In this document: one piece after another, positions 7,284-18,400 of the stretch
How the letters are laid out: each line of letters opens with the position of its first letter
How positions within the stretch are numbered: the first letter of the stretch is position 1
DNA from: Stramenopiles sp. TOSAG23-2
Taxonomy: Eukaryota > Sar
Length of the DNA stretch: 19,796 bases
Direction of reading: 5' to 3'
NCBI GenBank assembly: GCA_900128395.1
Contig: LT649574.1
Span: 1-19,796 of the forward strand
Position numbers and translations under genes: made by a program
Notes under the pieces: model-generated
The model's database searches: none
Seen by the model: the letters and a program-made list of their open reading frames with translations, nothing else
What the model was told of the DNA's origin: nothing

Positions 7284-8393
7284 ATGTTGCTGTATCTTCT
7301 TTCTTTGGTGTGCGCACTCCCTATTGCCTTTGGTCACCCAGCCTTTGATGGTGTCATACGTCCAGAAGGAGACGGATCATTCAGTGCGTACATGATTCCT
7401 CCGTATGCATCGAATCATGCATCGACAATTGAAGTTTTGCCAGACGGACGACTGGCAGCTGCATGGTTTTCGGGAAAGGCTGAAGAAGCCTCGGGCTGTG
7501 CTATCGTGTTTTCTAGGCTGAATGGTACTAGTTGGACCACGGCTGCAACGCTCTCGAAAAGAGACGGGTATTCGAACCAAAACCCTGTGTTATTTTATGA
7601 CAAAGTTCAGAAACGACTGCACTTATTTCATTCCCAAGCAGCAGCATCCAGCGGAGAATCTATGGCGCAAATATGGCATTTACAAAGTGATGATCTTGGT
7701 GACACTTGGACAAAACCTAAAGCTTGGTTAACTGTTCCTGGAGCCTTCTCGCGTAATCGTATAATTCCTTCGGGCGATGGGGGAGTAATGTTTCCGTTCT
7801 ACAATGCCAGCAATGCAAATACGAAATTCAACAATCAGAATTACGCTATCTTTGGCTTTTCAGGACCAGATAGAAATATTGGTTCGACTGAAGGATGGAA
7901 TTTCATGCCTTTGGCGGGAAGTCAATATTTGGTCCAACCATCGACGGTTCACTTGAGTGATTCATGGTTAACCTTGTTTCGAGACAGGCGTTCAAAGAAC
8001 ATTTATGCATCCAGTGCAAAAGTTCTTATGTCAAATGATTGGAGCGATCCAAGCCCAACGCAGTTACTAAACAATAATGCTGGCATCGAAGCAAACACGT
8101 TGATATCTGGTGACATAGTACTGGTTTTCAACCCAACAACACACTGGCGCGATCCTTTGGCCATTGCTATTTCAAAAGATAATGGAAAATCTTGGACTTG
8201 TCAACGCAATCTTCAGCACGGGGTGTCAGAAAAAAATCTCGAGGGGAAAAATAAGGGACCCTATGAATTTAGTTATCCTACTGTTCTGCAGACTAGCGAT
8301 GGCAACATCCATGTCATGTATACCTATCTTCGGGAGACCATCAAGTACAAAAGGGTAACAGAGGAGTGGATTTGTAATGGTCAACGTGTATGA
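7284..8393 (+). CDS. Secreted sialidase-like BNR/Asp-box protein
   Basis: Predicted six-bladed beta-propeller of the BNR_2 type (exo-sialidase-like glycoside hydrolases and relatives). From the chosen ATG it is 369 residues. It starts with a hydrophobic signal peptide (MLLYLLSLVCALPIAFG, 1-17), then HASTIEVLPDGRLAAAWFSG, a block typical of the family's first blade. Two Asp boxes are clear, SDDLGDTW (135-142) and SKDNGKSW (297-304). NAGIEANTL and EFSYPTVLQTSDGNIHVMYTY match the family's late conserved blocks. The frame extends to 7188 without an ATG, adding another hydrophobic stretch, so an unseen upstream exon or a non-ATG start is possible. Codon use is richer in GC (TCG, GCC, CTG, CTC more common) than in neighbouring genes, which could reflect horizontal transfer. 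Activity on sialic acid is inferred only; many family members are uncharacterised. TGA stop. Confidence 0.87.
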   Translation: MLLYLLSLVCALPIAFGHPAFDGVIRPEGDGSFSAYMIPPYASNHASTIEVLPDGRLAAAWFSGKAEEASGCAIVFSRLNGTSWTTAATLSKRDGYSNQNPVLFYDKVQKRLHLFHSQAAASSGESMAQIWHLQSDDLGDTWTKPKAWLTVPGAFSRNRIIPSGDGGVMFPFYNASNANTKFNNQNYAIFGFSGPDRNIGSTEGWNFMPLAGSQYLVQPSTVHLSDSWLTLFRDRRSKNIYASSAKVLMSNDWSDPSPTQLLNNNAGIEANTLISGDIVLVFNPTTHWRDPLAIAISKDNGKSWTCQRNLQHGVSEKNLEGKNKGPYEFSYPTVLQTSDGNIHVMYTYLRETIKYKRVTEEWICNGQRV

Positions 8394-9032
8394 CCTGATT
8401 TCTGAATTGAAAGACAATAAAAAATATTAAATCAGAAACGCTTTATTACTATTGCAAAAAATTAGGGTAAAATATATAATTATAGAGTCGTCCTAACATG
8501 TGGTTTCGAGAAAGAGTCTGACGACGCAGACTAAATAATTAAAATAAACGTGGTTTTTGTTTTTTTTGTTTTTTTAGAAAACCTTAAACGTAAAAAACCG
8601 CTGTGCAATTCTAATTCGCTGCCAATTATTCTCCTATCAAATGACCAATAATTTATAGTACAAGTACAGTACTTGGATTTTATCCAGCCTCATCAAGATG
8701 GCTTTTCTGTTGTGCCTCTTTTATATTTTGTGCTATTTTCTTCTGGCTGCTATAAAAAAAAAATATTTGAATTTTGGCTTCTTCTCTTCTTTGTTAAAAA
8801 ATATTTACTTGAATTTACGAATGAGAATCAAAAGGTATATATATTATATACATATCACGGAAATAGATAAAATTAGATTTATTTTTTAAAAAGAAAGAAC
8901 AGATATTATATTATATTTGAATTCAGTGTGTTTGTGTGTGTGTGTGTGTGTGTGGAAACATATATAAATTGATTCTTCTATTTTTTTACGTATATATTAT
9001 TGAAAACAAACATTAAAAAAAAAACACAAAAA
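8394..9032. other. Intergenic region, sialidase to MAD2
   Basis: Tandem-oriented gap of 639 bases. Just after the sialidase stop, TTTCTGA and TCAGAAA (about 8399-8441) can pair, with an AATAAA-like signal between them. CAAGTACaGTACTTG (8661-8675) is a perfect palindrome around one base. A GT run covers about 8927-8953. Two overlapping 60-residue frames near 8673-8889 are hydrophobic, AT-rich noise by appearance. No gene is supported. Confidence 0.5.
8927..8953. repeat. GT microsatellite
   Basis: A run of GT dinucleotides with one TT interruption, about 80 bases upstream of the MAD2 start codon. Confidence 0.85.
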
Positions 9033-9662
9033 ATGTCGTCAGTAGCAACAGCAACGGCAAATGAGATCACGTTACGCGGTTCTACACAAATAGTAACTGA
9101 ATTTTTTGGTTACAGCATAAATAGTATATTATATCAACGTGGTATTTATCCACCTGAAACATTCTCAAGATCACAAAAATATGGCTTGACTATGATGGTC
9201 ACATCTTCTCCAGCATTACAAGATTATTTAAACAAAATTTTAGGTCAATTGTCTGAGTGGTTAATAGGTGGACAAGTGCAAAAAATAGTCCTTGCAATTT
9301 CAAGTGTCGAAACAAAAGAAACATTGGAACGTTGGACATTTAATGTCGAAACTGATCAAGATAGTTTAAGCACTGGTAAAACGCAAGAGAAATCAGAGAA
9401 AGTGATCATGGGTGAAATACAAGCTATCATACGCCAAATTACAGCAAGTGTATCGTTTTTACCATTGCTTCAAGAGAATTGTACTTTTGATATGTTAATA
9501 TATACAAATAACGATGCACAAATACCAAATACATGGGAAGAAACTGATGCAAAATTTATTGCTAATCAACAAGACGTACGTCTTCGTTCATTTACTACTA
9601 AAGTTCATAAAGTTGATGCTATGGTATCATACAAAGGTGATGATGGTGATGATGAGATTTAA
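9033..9662 (+). CDS. MAD2: Mitotic spindle checkpoint protein MAD2
   Basis: HORMA-domain protein that binds MAD1 at unattached kinetochores and CDC20 in the mitotic checkpoint complex, delaying anaphase. The 209 residues are close to the usual length of about 205. Hallmarks of MAD2 rather than REV7 or HORMAD proteins are ITLRGSTQIVTEFFGYSINSILYQRGIYP near the N-terminus, QKYGLTMMV, LERWTFNVE, IRQITASVSFLPLL and the C-terminal safety-belt stretch VRLRSFTTKVHKVDAMVSYK. The ATG at 9033 sits in an A-rich context and gives the expected N-terminus; the frame upstream lacks another ATG and is low-complexity. No intron interrupts the gene. A short acidic tail (GDDGDDEI) follows the safety belt. It is convergent with the SPX gene. 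Confidence 0.97.
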   Translation: MSSVATATANEITLRGSTQIVTEFFGYSINSILYQRGIYPPETFSRSQKYGLTMMVTSSPALQDYLNKILGQLSEWLIGGQVQKIVLAISSVETKETLERWTFNVETDQDSLSTGKTQEKSEKVIMGEIQAIIRQITASVSFLPLLQENCTFDMLIYTNNDAQIPNTWEETDAKFIANQQDVRLRSFTTKVHKVDAMVSYKGDDGDDEI

Positions 9663-10053
9663 AATGTATGTGTTGTTGTTTCCTTTTTGTGAAAAGTTTT
9701 TATCGACACATTATTTATAAGAATCTGCAGAGAGTATAAATAATATGATTTTACAATTATACACATTATCAACAAAAATACATATCATATAGAAAAAGAG
9801 ACAGCTCTGATTTGTCTATCCAAGATTAGTAATGAAAAAAAATTAAAAAAGGAGGACTTTTGTGGTGCGTGTGTGTGTGTACGTGACATTTTAAAAATCT
9901 AGATATCATAGAGAATAACATTTATCCTATGAGATATATTAAAATATCGTATCACACATCAAAATCATCACACACACACACATTGTTTCTTTCTTCTCCT
10001 CCTCGGTATTATTGAAATTATATTACAGTATCGTATAGACGTATTTTCTCTGT
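9663..10053. other. Convergent 3' intergenic region, MAD2/SPX, with TG and CA runs
   Basis: This 391-base gap lies between two 3' ends. A GT run (9869-9880) and a CA run (about 9970-9982) are inverted relative to each other, about 90 bases apart, and could pair. The rest is AT-rich. No gene is recognised. Confidence 0.5.
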
Positions 10054-11115
10054 TCATTTTCTTAATGAAATTTTTCGCTTTTTAATTGGTTGTTCAGAAT
10101 AAACTTTGCTTTCCATATCTGCCGTAGACTGTTCCGATACTTCTTCATCATCATCTGCGGAGCTATCTTTTCCATCCTTAGCAGTGGATTCAGGGGACGA
10201 CGCAACACCGGATATTGCAGCCAATCGTTCTAATTTTTCACGATCAGCTGTACTTAAACGCGCGCGTGGGTGATTGCCCGTATTGTTTTTCTTCCTAAAT
10301 TCATGATGAATCTTCGCTGAATTACTAACTTTCATATCGCCATTAAAAACATCATTTGACACTTTTTGTTTTAAATTTTCCTCTTGACTTCGACCATTTA
10401 TTTGACCAGAAAGATTAAGTAAGACAGCGAAGGATTTTTCTACAATTTTTATCGCGTCCTTTAAACGTGAATACGTTACAAATGAACATGGATTGACATT
10501 TTTACGTAAATATTTTTCTTGTGTTGAAAATGGAGAGTTTTTATCATGTTTTTTTAAAATTTTAGCAAACCCACCATAATTCATAACAGCATAATTCTCC
10601 AACATCATTAAATCAACATATAGAACTTTGAAGGAATCCATCAAATGGGACAACGGAATAGGGTCTTTATAATTACTTGAATCTGACATGGATTTCTTTA
10701 TCGTCTCTGCTAATTTGACAGCGGCGTCCAATTCTTCTTTTAATTTTTTCGTACGCAATAGTACTAGCCGCTCTTCACTATCGTAGAAATGCACGATAGC
10801 ATCTAAATTTTTTTTCAATTCTTCAAAAAAAATACGTTCCACTTCTCTTTCCTTAATGCGCATTGGTGTAATGCTGCGATTTGAATCAAATGATTTGGAC
10901 GGGGTAACAGGATTTTTTACATTTGCAGAGGCATTGCCATGGGTACTATCGTTATCATTATTGGATACCATATTACGCCCACGTGCTTCTGGTCCACCTG
11001 TCTCTACTGCTATATCTGCAATTAATTTCTTTAACCTAGTATAATCCATCCATTTATCGATCCACGATGACTTTGACAATCTTGCGGCACGTAACAGTAA
11101 CTTTCCATACTTCAT
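10054..11115 (-). CDS. SPX-domain protein
   Basis: SPX domains bind inositol pyrophosphates and report cellular phosphate status. This 353-residue protein begins MKYGKLLLR, the usual SPX start with Tyr for Phe at position 3, and continues with WIDKWMDYTRLKKLI (18-32). A low-complexity insert (about 40-85) separates this from helices EREVERIFFEELKKNLDAIVHFY (89-111) and LMDSFKVLYVDLMMLENYAVMNYGGFAKILKKHDK (158-192). KILKKHDK (185-192) holds the conserved Lys surface that contacts the inositol phosphate. LRKNVNPCSF (203-212) ends the core. The tail is acidic (SADDDEEVSEQS, about 319-330) and ends in the basic PIKKRKISLRK, a likely nuclear localisation signal. There is no EXS, RING, VTC or transporter domain, so it resembles stand-alone SPX regulators. 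A role in phosphate-starvation signalling is inference. Confidence 0.9.
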   Translation of the reverse strand: MKYGKLLLRAARLSKSSWIDKWMDYTRLKKLIADIAVETGGPEARGRNMVSNNDNDSTHGNASANVKNPVTPSKSFDSNRSITPMRIKEREVERIFFEELKKNLDAIVHFYDSEERLVLLRTKKLKEELDAAVKLAETIKKSMSDSSNYKDPIPLSHLMDSFKVLYVDLMMLENYAVMNYGGFAKILKKHDKNSPFSTQEKYLRKNVNPCSFVTYSRLKDAIKIVEKSFAVLLNLSGQINGRSQEENLKQKVSNDVFNGDMKVSNSAKIHHEFRKKNNTGNHPRARLSTADREKLERLAAISGVASSPESTAKDGKDSSADDDEEVSEQSTADMESKVYSEQPIKKRKISLRK

Positions 11116-12398
11116 CTTATTAATTTTGTCTTTTTCACAGTAGGAATTCTACGCTACGGGAGATAATAATTATTATAAACTAAACTTTGTTTGTTTTCTT
11201 TTTTCTTATCTTTATGTACATCATTCTTTATTTCATAGATATATGATTTTTTTTAGTTTGCTTTGCGTATATATAGCACTATTTATTATTAGAGCGGTGT
11301 GTGTGATGTGCGCACACTAACACGGTGGGCAAAGATTCATTTTCTATGTACGAATATATGTACTTATAGTGATAGGAAACATTCTTCAAAACTCAGCAGC
11401 CAGCAGCATCAGCAGGAGCGCAGGCCCGGCAGATTATTAAATCGGAGCCAATGAGACCGAAATCAATGGGACCCAAATTTTATCAAAAAATGAATTTCAA
11501 AAAAGGATTTTGTGATTTCATTTTTTAAAAATAAATTACTAGATAGATATGCCATTTCACAAAATAATAATCGGATATTTGTATTTTAATAATATCAATA
11601 ATCGGCATTTTTTGATCCAATTTCGTTCCCATTGATTTCGTTCCCATTGAACCCTACTCTCCAACTCTATTCTAATGCTATTCCTATCCTAATATTTTCG
11701 GTCCCATTGGCTCCGATTTAGAATCTACCTAAGGCAGGCCCGGCAGGGAGACGCAGACTAATTCTCGCCTGTTTTTATTAATACTTAGACGACATTGCAA
11801 GCGAAGCGTATGTGACATAGTCTACTGTATGTTATCATATAGACGACTACGTATTAGCAAGCTGCTGAAAAGCTGAAAAGGCTGTGGTTTTTTGCTCGAT
11901 GCTATGTCTATGTAAACAACCGTTTAATATAATATTTATAGTCCTATTAAGCATATTAAACTTTTTGACAAATATTATAAGACCCTATACAAAAGTGGTA
12001 TAAGATATTCCCATTATAATAATTAAATACACATTAGTTTGTATTAACATATTAAGTGAGGGTATATAAATTAAAACAAAATTTGAACATGTTTGTTTCA
12101 TCATGAACACTTTGCAAAAATAAATCGAGGATATTATTACCAGATTACCAAATTCAAATTTCTAGGGAGGAAAATAATTTCTTAGTCTAGCATCATTCAT
12201 ACTAAGACACCAGACTTTAATTTGAAATTTCAATAATAATAGTAGTAGTCCAGACTATATTATTTTTATATATACTTATGTAAACTTTTATATCAATATG
12301 ACAAACATTGCAACTATTGCTTCCTCTGCATCACGATTGCATCAAGTGAATTTCTTATACAAGCTTAGTAACAAGTATCAAATAAGATATTCAGCAAA
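11116..12398. other. Divergent intergenic region, SPX to WDR90-like gene
   Basis: A 1283-base gap, the largest internal one. It holds the MITE-like element and its flanking direct repeats (listed separately), a CAG-rich stretch (about 11396-11415), a GTGTGTGTGATGTGCGCACAC stretch near 11297 and a small hairpin TCTTAGT/ACTAAGA near 12180-12207. An upstream ORF overlapping the WDR90-like start is listed separately. No protein-coding gene or tRNA was recognised. Confidence 0.55.
11420..11746. mobile_element. MITE-like inverted-repeat element with flanking direct repeats
   Basis: Terminal inverted repeats of 25 bases lie at 11438-11462 and 11696-11720 (24 of 25 match; outer end TAAATCGGAGCC). 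Further in, 11458-11492 is the inverted match of about 11607-11641, with a few mismatches, so much of the element can fold on itself. The right half holds a 15-bp tandem, ATTTCGTTCCCATTG x2 (11620-11649). The 13-bp sequence GCAGGCCCGGCAG flanks it directly at 11420-11432 and 11734-11746. The interior is AT-rich and has no ORF, which fits a non-autonomous DNA element. The direct repeats do not abut the TIRs (5 and 13 bases away), so they may not be a simple target-site duplication. Confidence 0.6.
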
Positions 12399-12432
12399 AT
12401 GGAACCTCAAATGTGGCAAAATCCGTTTGTGA
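12298..12432 (+). promoter_or_regulatory. Upstream ORF overlapping the WDR90-like start codon
   Basis: A 44-codon frame starts at ATG 12298 and ends at TGA 12430-12432. It is in a different frame from the main gene and overlaps its ATG (12399) by 34 bases. If the mRNA starts upstream of 12298, ribosomes translating this frame would miss the main start, which would lower expression. It could be irrelevant if transcription starts downstream. The peptide has no recognisable domain. Confidence 0.3.
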
Positions 12433-15400
12433 ATATTTTTAAAAATGTTCGCATTGGACACGACAATAACGACAATAAAAAGATTAAAAAGGAAGGTGAA
12501 GTGAAATATACATTAGACGAAACTGTACGTTTTTGGGCTTTAAAGTTGAAAGGGCATGTATCAGCAAAAAATACTGCTACTATTCCACCATCAAGAAAGG
12601 AATCTTTGGATTTGCATGGGCGGTTTATGTATGTTCAATTAAGAGCTGAACCACCAAAAATATTCGTATTACACGTTGCAGTGAATACGACTAAACGTAA
12701 TGTTGTTCGTTTTAGCATTAGTAATATGCATAAGGAACATAAAATCAAAGGCAACGCCGTTGAATTGCCATGCTTATTGACGCAAAAATGGACTGTTTTG
12801 GCATTGGATCTACCATTTCTCTTGCAAAAGTACGGCGCAGATGGCTATGACGAGACATCTTTTTTAAGTACACGAAGTATACAAATGTGTTCTACTTTAA
12901 ACGTACGTAATATATTTACAAGTGACAATATATATAGACCTGATTTTATGGAACCGGAAATGGCATTGAAACTACCAAAAGGTGTTGGTTGGCATACTCG
13001 TTATCGTTGGAATTGGGTGCCGGGTCCACCATCGCCAGAAGATATGAAGCAGAACGATGGTGTCTTGAGAGAGAAAAAGCAAGTGCAACCAAATATCAAA
13101 GTATCTGTCACACCAAGTAAGAAAAACAGTTCAAGCAGACGTAGTCCAAATATTGATGGAGAATATAGCAGACGCCATTTCTCCACAAACAGTATTTTAC
13201 GCGAGGAACTAGGAGGTAGCAGTACCAACAATGGAACTCCTATATCATCTGCAAAAGCGGCATTGGAACGTGCAGCAACCGTGCTTGAGCGTGAGGGCAA
13301 AAGCGTTGGCAATGAAAGGCGTAGGCAAAGAGGTTTCTCGCCACCGTCGCCACCAGCAATGGAAGATATGGCGAATACATTAAGCAAAGAACTTGCAAAA
13401 GATCGTGAGCAGACTCTAGATTTTGCAATGTCAACAATGGCAAAAGCTGGAATCGAGACGTCTGGTATTGATGATAATGGAAACAATTCCGTATCGTTAA
13501 TTGAGAAAATTTCCTCCAACGTCGACAATGGGAGCACCTTCGAGACTAGTAAAATGGAACGTGCTGAATTTTCAACGACGTTAATTCCATCTGAAAAGAT
13601 GGGTGGTGGATTTTCATTAAGACCTGATCCTATAATGGAATTAGAAGCAGTTGTTGGATTCCGTGGGACATATGCCAACACGCTTATCTGGTCAACTGGC
13701 GGTCAAGTCTGTATATTTCCTAGCAATACCGTTATTGTTATGATGAGCCACGATGTTTCAAGTAACAATAGCAGTAACCTAGTAAATGCGGACGATAAGA
13801 CAACGAAAATTTCAAAAAGCCGTGGCAATGGTGATAAGAGACCAACACAACATTTGTTGTTTGGACACAACGAAGAAATTTGCGCAATTGCAAATTCAAA
13901 AAGTGGACGCTTGCTTGCATCTGCTCAAGAGGGTAAATTTCCAATGATACGCTTGTGGCGAGTTAAACTGTCAGATGGAAACCCTGTCGGTGCATCATGC
14001 GCAGCTATTTTGACCGCTCATGCTAGTGGACTAGCTTCTTTAAGTTTTTCACCAGATGACAAGTTATTGTGCGCTGTTGGTAAGGATGTACATCGACGAA
14101 TACAAATTATAGTATGGGATGTAACAAGAGCATTAGATGACAATCGTGCAGCAAATTCTCCTGGTGCACCTTATCCAATCGTTGCCCGACAAATAAGCGA
14201 GTTTGATGTTCGCAGGATTAAATTTTCCCCATATGAGGAAAACAATTTAGTTTCTGTTGGTAGGGAAAACATACGTTTCTGGAGAATACGAAAAGGTCAT
14301 TTGCGTGGTTGCCCAGTTGTCTTGAATGAATATGCAAGAGGCACAGTTTTCACTGATGTGGCATATGAAAGTGCATATGGGCCTCGTCCGTTAGAAGGAG
14401 TAGAACAAAAGCGTATATTTGCATCAACAATGGATGGAACTGTGGTACAGGTAAATTATCAAACAAAATTGATGGAGTGCGTATATCGTTTGCACGATGC
14501 TGCGATTCATAGTATAGCAGTAAATGAAGGTTTTTGTGTCACAGGTAGTGAAGATAAATACTTGCGAGTGTGGCCATTGGACTTTTCAGATTACTTTTTA
14601 GAAGCGCAACATGAAGGCCCAGTCCAAAGTGTTGATGTTTCACCGGATGGCTTAAAGCTTGTTGTGGGTACAAGTAGTGGAACTTTGGGTGTACTTGATG
14701 TATCCAGCCACAACTATCATACATTGTTGCGAAGCCATACGGACAAGATTCATGCATGTGCTTTAGATCCATCTGATTTAAGAGAGGAATTCGGTACAGT
14801 ATCTGCCGATGGGACCATCCGTTTTTGGTCTCTCAATACGCTGGAACAATTGTATGAATTTGCTGCTCCACAGGAAGGTTCGAGATGTATCGCCTATCAA
14901 CCAACGCCTAAAAACTCTGATATAGATGTACATCGTGTTGCATGTGGTTTTGATAGTGGGTGTGTGCGCATATTTGATGTTCCGACGACAACGATGCCAC
15001 ATGAGTATCAACAACATCGCGGGCCAGTTGTAGAGATCTTGTTTGATCCTGTTAACGGTGAACGTTTATATAGTGCAGGTTTAGACGGACATATCTGTGT
15101 ATACGATGTAACTCGTGGATACCAACCAGTGAAGATGATAGCTAGTGATTATAGCTCCAATCATGTATGTATGTGCATTAGCCCAGATGGCAATTTATTG
15201 GCATCTGTTGGGCCTGATCCGTCATGTGCAATTATTTTTAGTGCAGAATCGCTACATCCGTTGCGTAAATTGAGAAGAGCAAAAAGGGGCGTTACGACGA
15301 CATTGGCATACGATAAGGAAAAGGATGGCAAACCTCTTGAAGAAAAAAATACGTCTGCTTTCCGTACGATTAGTTTCAATGGTGATGGTACCGAATTAAT

Positions 15401-18400
15401 TGCTGCAACGACGGATCATAGAATTGCGCGTTACGATGTTAGTACTGGAAGTTTGCTAAAAGAAACAAACCCTGTACATCGTGGTACTGTAAATGCCATT
15501 GATATTTCGCCATCAGGTGCTTATATTATCACAGCAGGTGATGATAGAATGTTACGGGTATGGGATAGCAAGATTCGAGGTCCATCACCACCACCATTTC
15601 AATCGTTTATTGGCCATGCTTCATCCATATCGTCATTAAAGTTTACACGTACGTTGGATGGTAACATTAACGTAGTCAGTGTTGGTGCTGGAAATGGTAT
15701 TTTCATATGGAAATTTTATGGTGTGGAAGAACTGTTAGCCGACACTGAAGATGAAAGTTCTAATGATAATCTTATTAATGAAAGCAGTATTGGATCTTCG
15801 TACGCTGCCCATCGAACGAAGCGTTTGCCATCACCGGCAAAGCAACAACAGGAAAAATTTGTTAGTGATGATGAAGAAGAAGAGGGTGTTCATGAGATGT
15901 CTGATCCTGAAGATAACGCTTACACTGAGCTTGGTCCTGGTCGAATCGAACGATTGTTTAAATCTGGACTGGCAACTATGATCAACACTTGCCAACAAAA
16001 AGGCCAAATGGTTCACAAATTTATCAGTAGGTTACAAAATATATTCACCGATATCGATACTCTTAATGATGGAACATTGAGTACAAGTGAGCTTTCCGAG
16101 ACCCTTTCAATTATGAGAGTTGGTATCAGTCAATTGCAATTAGACGCTATGATTGTATGTCTTGATCCGGGCGATAGTGGCCGTGTTGATTATGAAGTCT
16201 TTATTGATAATTTGCGCGCCGTTGCAGCATTGCAAGCTCGTTCACGTGATGAATTTTCTAAAATATTACAAGAAGCTGGCAACATTGCTGTTGAAAATTT
16301 GCAAAGTGGTACGAAAATCAGCCCATTGCGAGCCGGTAGAAAGACTGGTGATAACGACAGAGCTGTATCTTCTTCCTTTGCAGGGAAAAAGAAAACATCT
16401 TCAATCGCAAGTGTTGCAAATGCACTTGGGGTGGAAGAAAGCAGCTCTGGGATAGAATTACAATCGATACTTGGCTACACTGGTTGCGGGTTAATATCAT
16501 CGAACAAGAATGTCTTGTGGCATCCAGATTCTGGACTTTTTGGGTTTGTTACGGGGCAAGCAATTGTTCTTGAAGATTTGAAAGGTAGCGGTTCTGAAGA
16601 TGCAAATGGCATGGAAGAAGAAACGACAGGTGCTGAGCAGAAAATTTTAAGCGGTTCAAAAGAAGAGATTAGCTTAACAGCGGTATCTTCAGATGGTAGA
16701 TATGTTGCTGGGGCAGAATATTGCCGCGGGGAAACTGGTAGCGTATATGTATGGAGCTCTCATGGGAACTTGTTGCACACATTTAGACATGAGCAAGGTA
16801 CTATTCAAGTTTTGCAATTTGATCCTTCAAGTAAATGCTTAGTAACCATAGGAAGGTACATAACTGATAAAGTGGTGATATGGGATATAGCGAGTGGAAC
16901 TGAATTATGCGCATACCAGTTAGCACCAGGGGCATCACCGATCCAAGCTGCGAAAATGCTATCGTCCGGTAGTAGCGTGAATCTCAACGGTGCGGCTTTT
17001 AAATTTTTAACCATTGGACAGCGCAGTATAAAAGAATGGACATTTTATGAATCTCCTGAGTATGGATTAACCGTTTTCAATGCGATGGATTTACCAGCAA
17101 GTCACAACGCATATCCAGAATATTTAACTGCAATTGATTGCCGTCCAAGTGCACATCACGATAAAGATAATTTAGTGGCTGTTGGAGGTAGTGCCGGCAC
17201 TGTATGGTTGTTTAGGACGAGCATTAATTTACTTGATGATGAAAGCTCATCGTTGAAATTTAAATTAGAAGGGAAATTCCCAGCACTAGATGGCAGTATT
17301 GAACATATACAATGGAGGTCAAATGTAAGTGCAATCGTTGTTGGTGGTGTCTCCAACAAAGTTAAATTAATTGGTTTAGGTGTAGATGCACAATCGTCGC
17401 CTAAAACGTTGCTAACAACAGTTTTGGATGGAAGTGTAAAATCTATGACTTGGGAGCCAAATTTAAAAGATGGTATTATTGGAACTGATGCTGGGTCTAT
17501 TTGGTACATCAGTCATAGCCATGGAAATTCATTATCATCATCGTTAGTACGTAGTCATACATCCAATGTAATCCAAGTTAAAAGTGGAAGCGGTGCGAAT
17601 GGCTTACTAGCTTCCGCTGGTGGAAAGGATGGTACTATTCGCGTGTGGCATGTTGAGTTAATGCAACATTTACTGACGTTGGATGCACCACCATCAGCTG
17701 GGGAATGTGACACATTAGCCTTTTCATCGACAGCTGGTGCTGATAATAATCTAATTGCTGGTGGATTTGAAGACGGGTCATTATGGAAGTATGATATATC
17801 CTCCGTCATTGCTGGTGGTGGTAAAGGTATCAAAGTTTTACATACAGACGTTACACCAGCTGTAAAGGTAAACGCGCATCAATCAAGCGTAACAGCTACA
17901 ACATTCATGATGGTGGAAGATACGTTAATAATTGTTTCTGGAAGTAGTGCTGGTGAACTTTCAATACATGATGGTAGATTTATTAAAAACAATAAAGATG
18001 GTTCATCGACAGCAAGACCATCTGTTAATTTAAATTCTCCGCATAGTGGTAATAAAATCTTATCAATTGAAACATCACCATTTGATCCTACTATGTTTTT
18101 AGTAAGCAGTGATAATAGTTGTTTAAGCGTCTGGAAAGTTTCTGTCAGTGGTAGTGGAAATAATGCAACTGTGGAAAGCGAACAAGTAGCATGTAGTATG
18201 GTAGATGTCAAAAGTGAAGCAGAAGAAGAAGGGATTGTTGAAGAAACTGGTCAGATGGCACCAGCATTTGCAACATTCTCACCTGTTGATAGCGATTTAA
18301 TCATAATGTTAGGTGGTAGAAATCCATGTAAAATAATATTTTGGCAATTTGAAAACTCATTAGCCATGAGAACGATAGATTTAGATTTTATGCAATTTCC

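Noticed and set aside
8673-8889. Two overlapping small hydrophobic ORFs upstream of MAD2
   Set aside because: The peptides are Phe/Leu/Tyr/Lys-rich as expected from AT-rich DNA, with no domain and no coding-like codon use.
8522-11761. Shared 12-mer GACGCAGACTAA at about 8523 and 11750
   Set aside because: A single 12-base match in 20 kb can arise by chance, and the flanks do not match.
11762-11890. Possible tRNA or small RNA in the stretch of higher GC after the MITE-like element
   Set aside because: No cloverleaf, A/B box spacing or snoRNA boxes could be found by eye.
13001-13681. Minus-strand 226-codon frame inside the WDR90-like gene
   Set aside because: It is antisense to a continuous 2074-residue protein and shows no recognisable motif.
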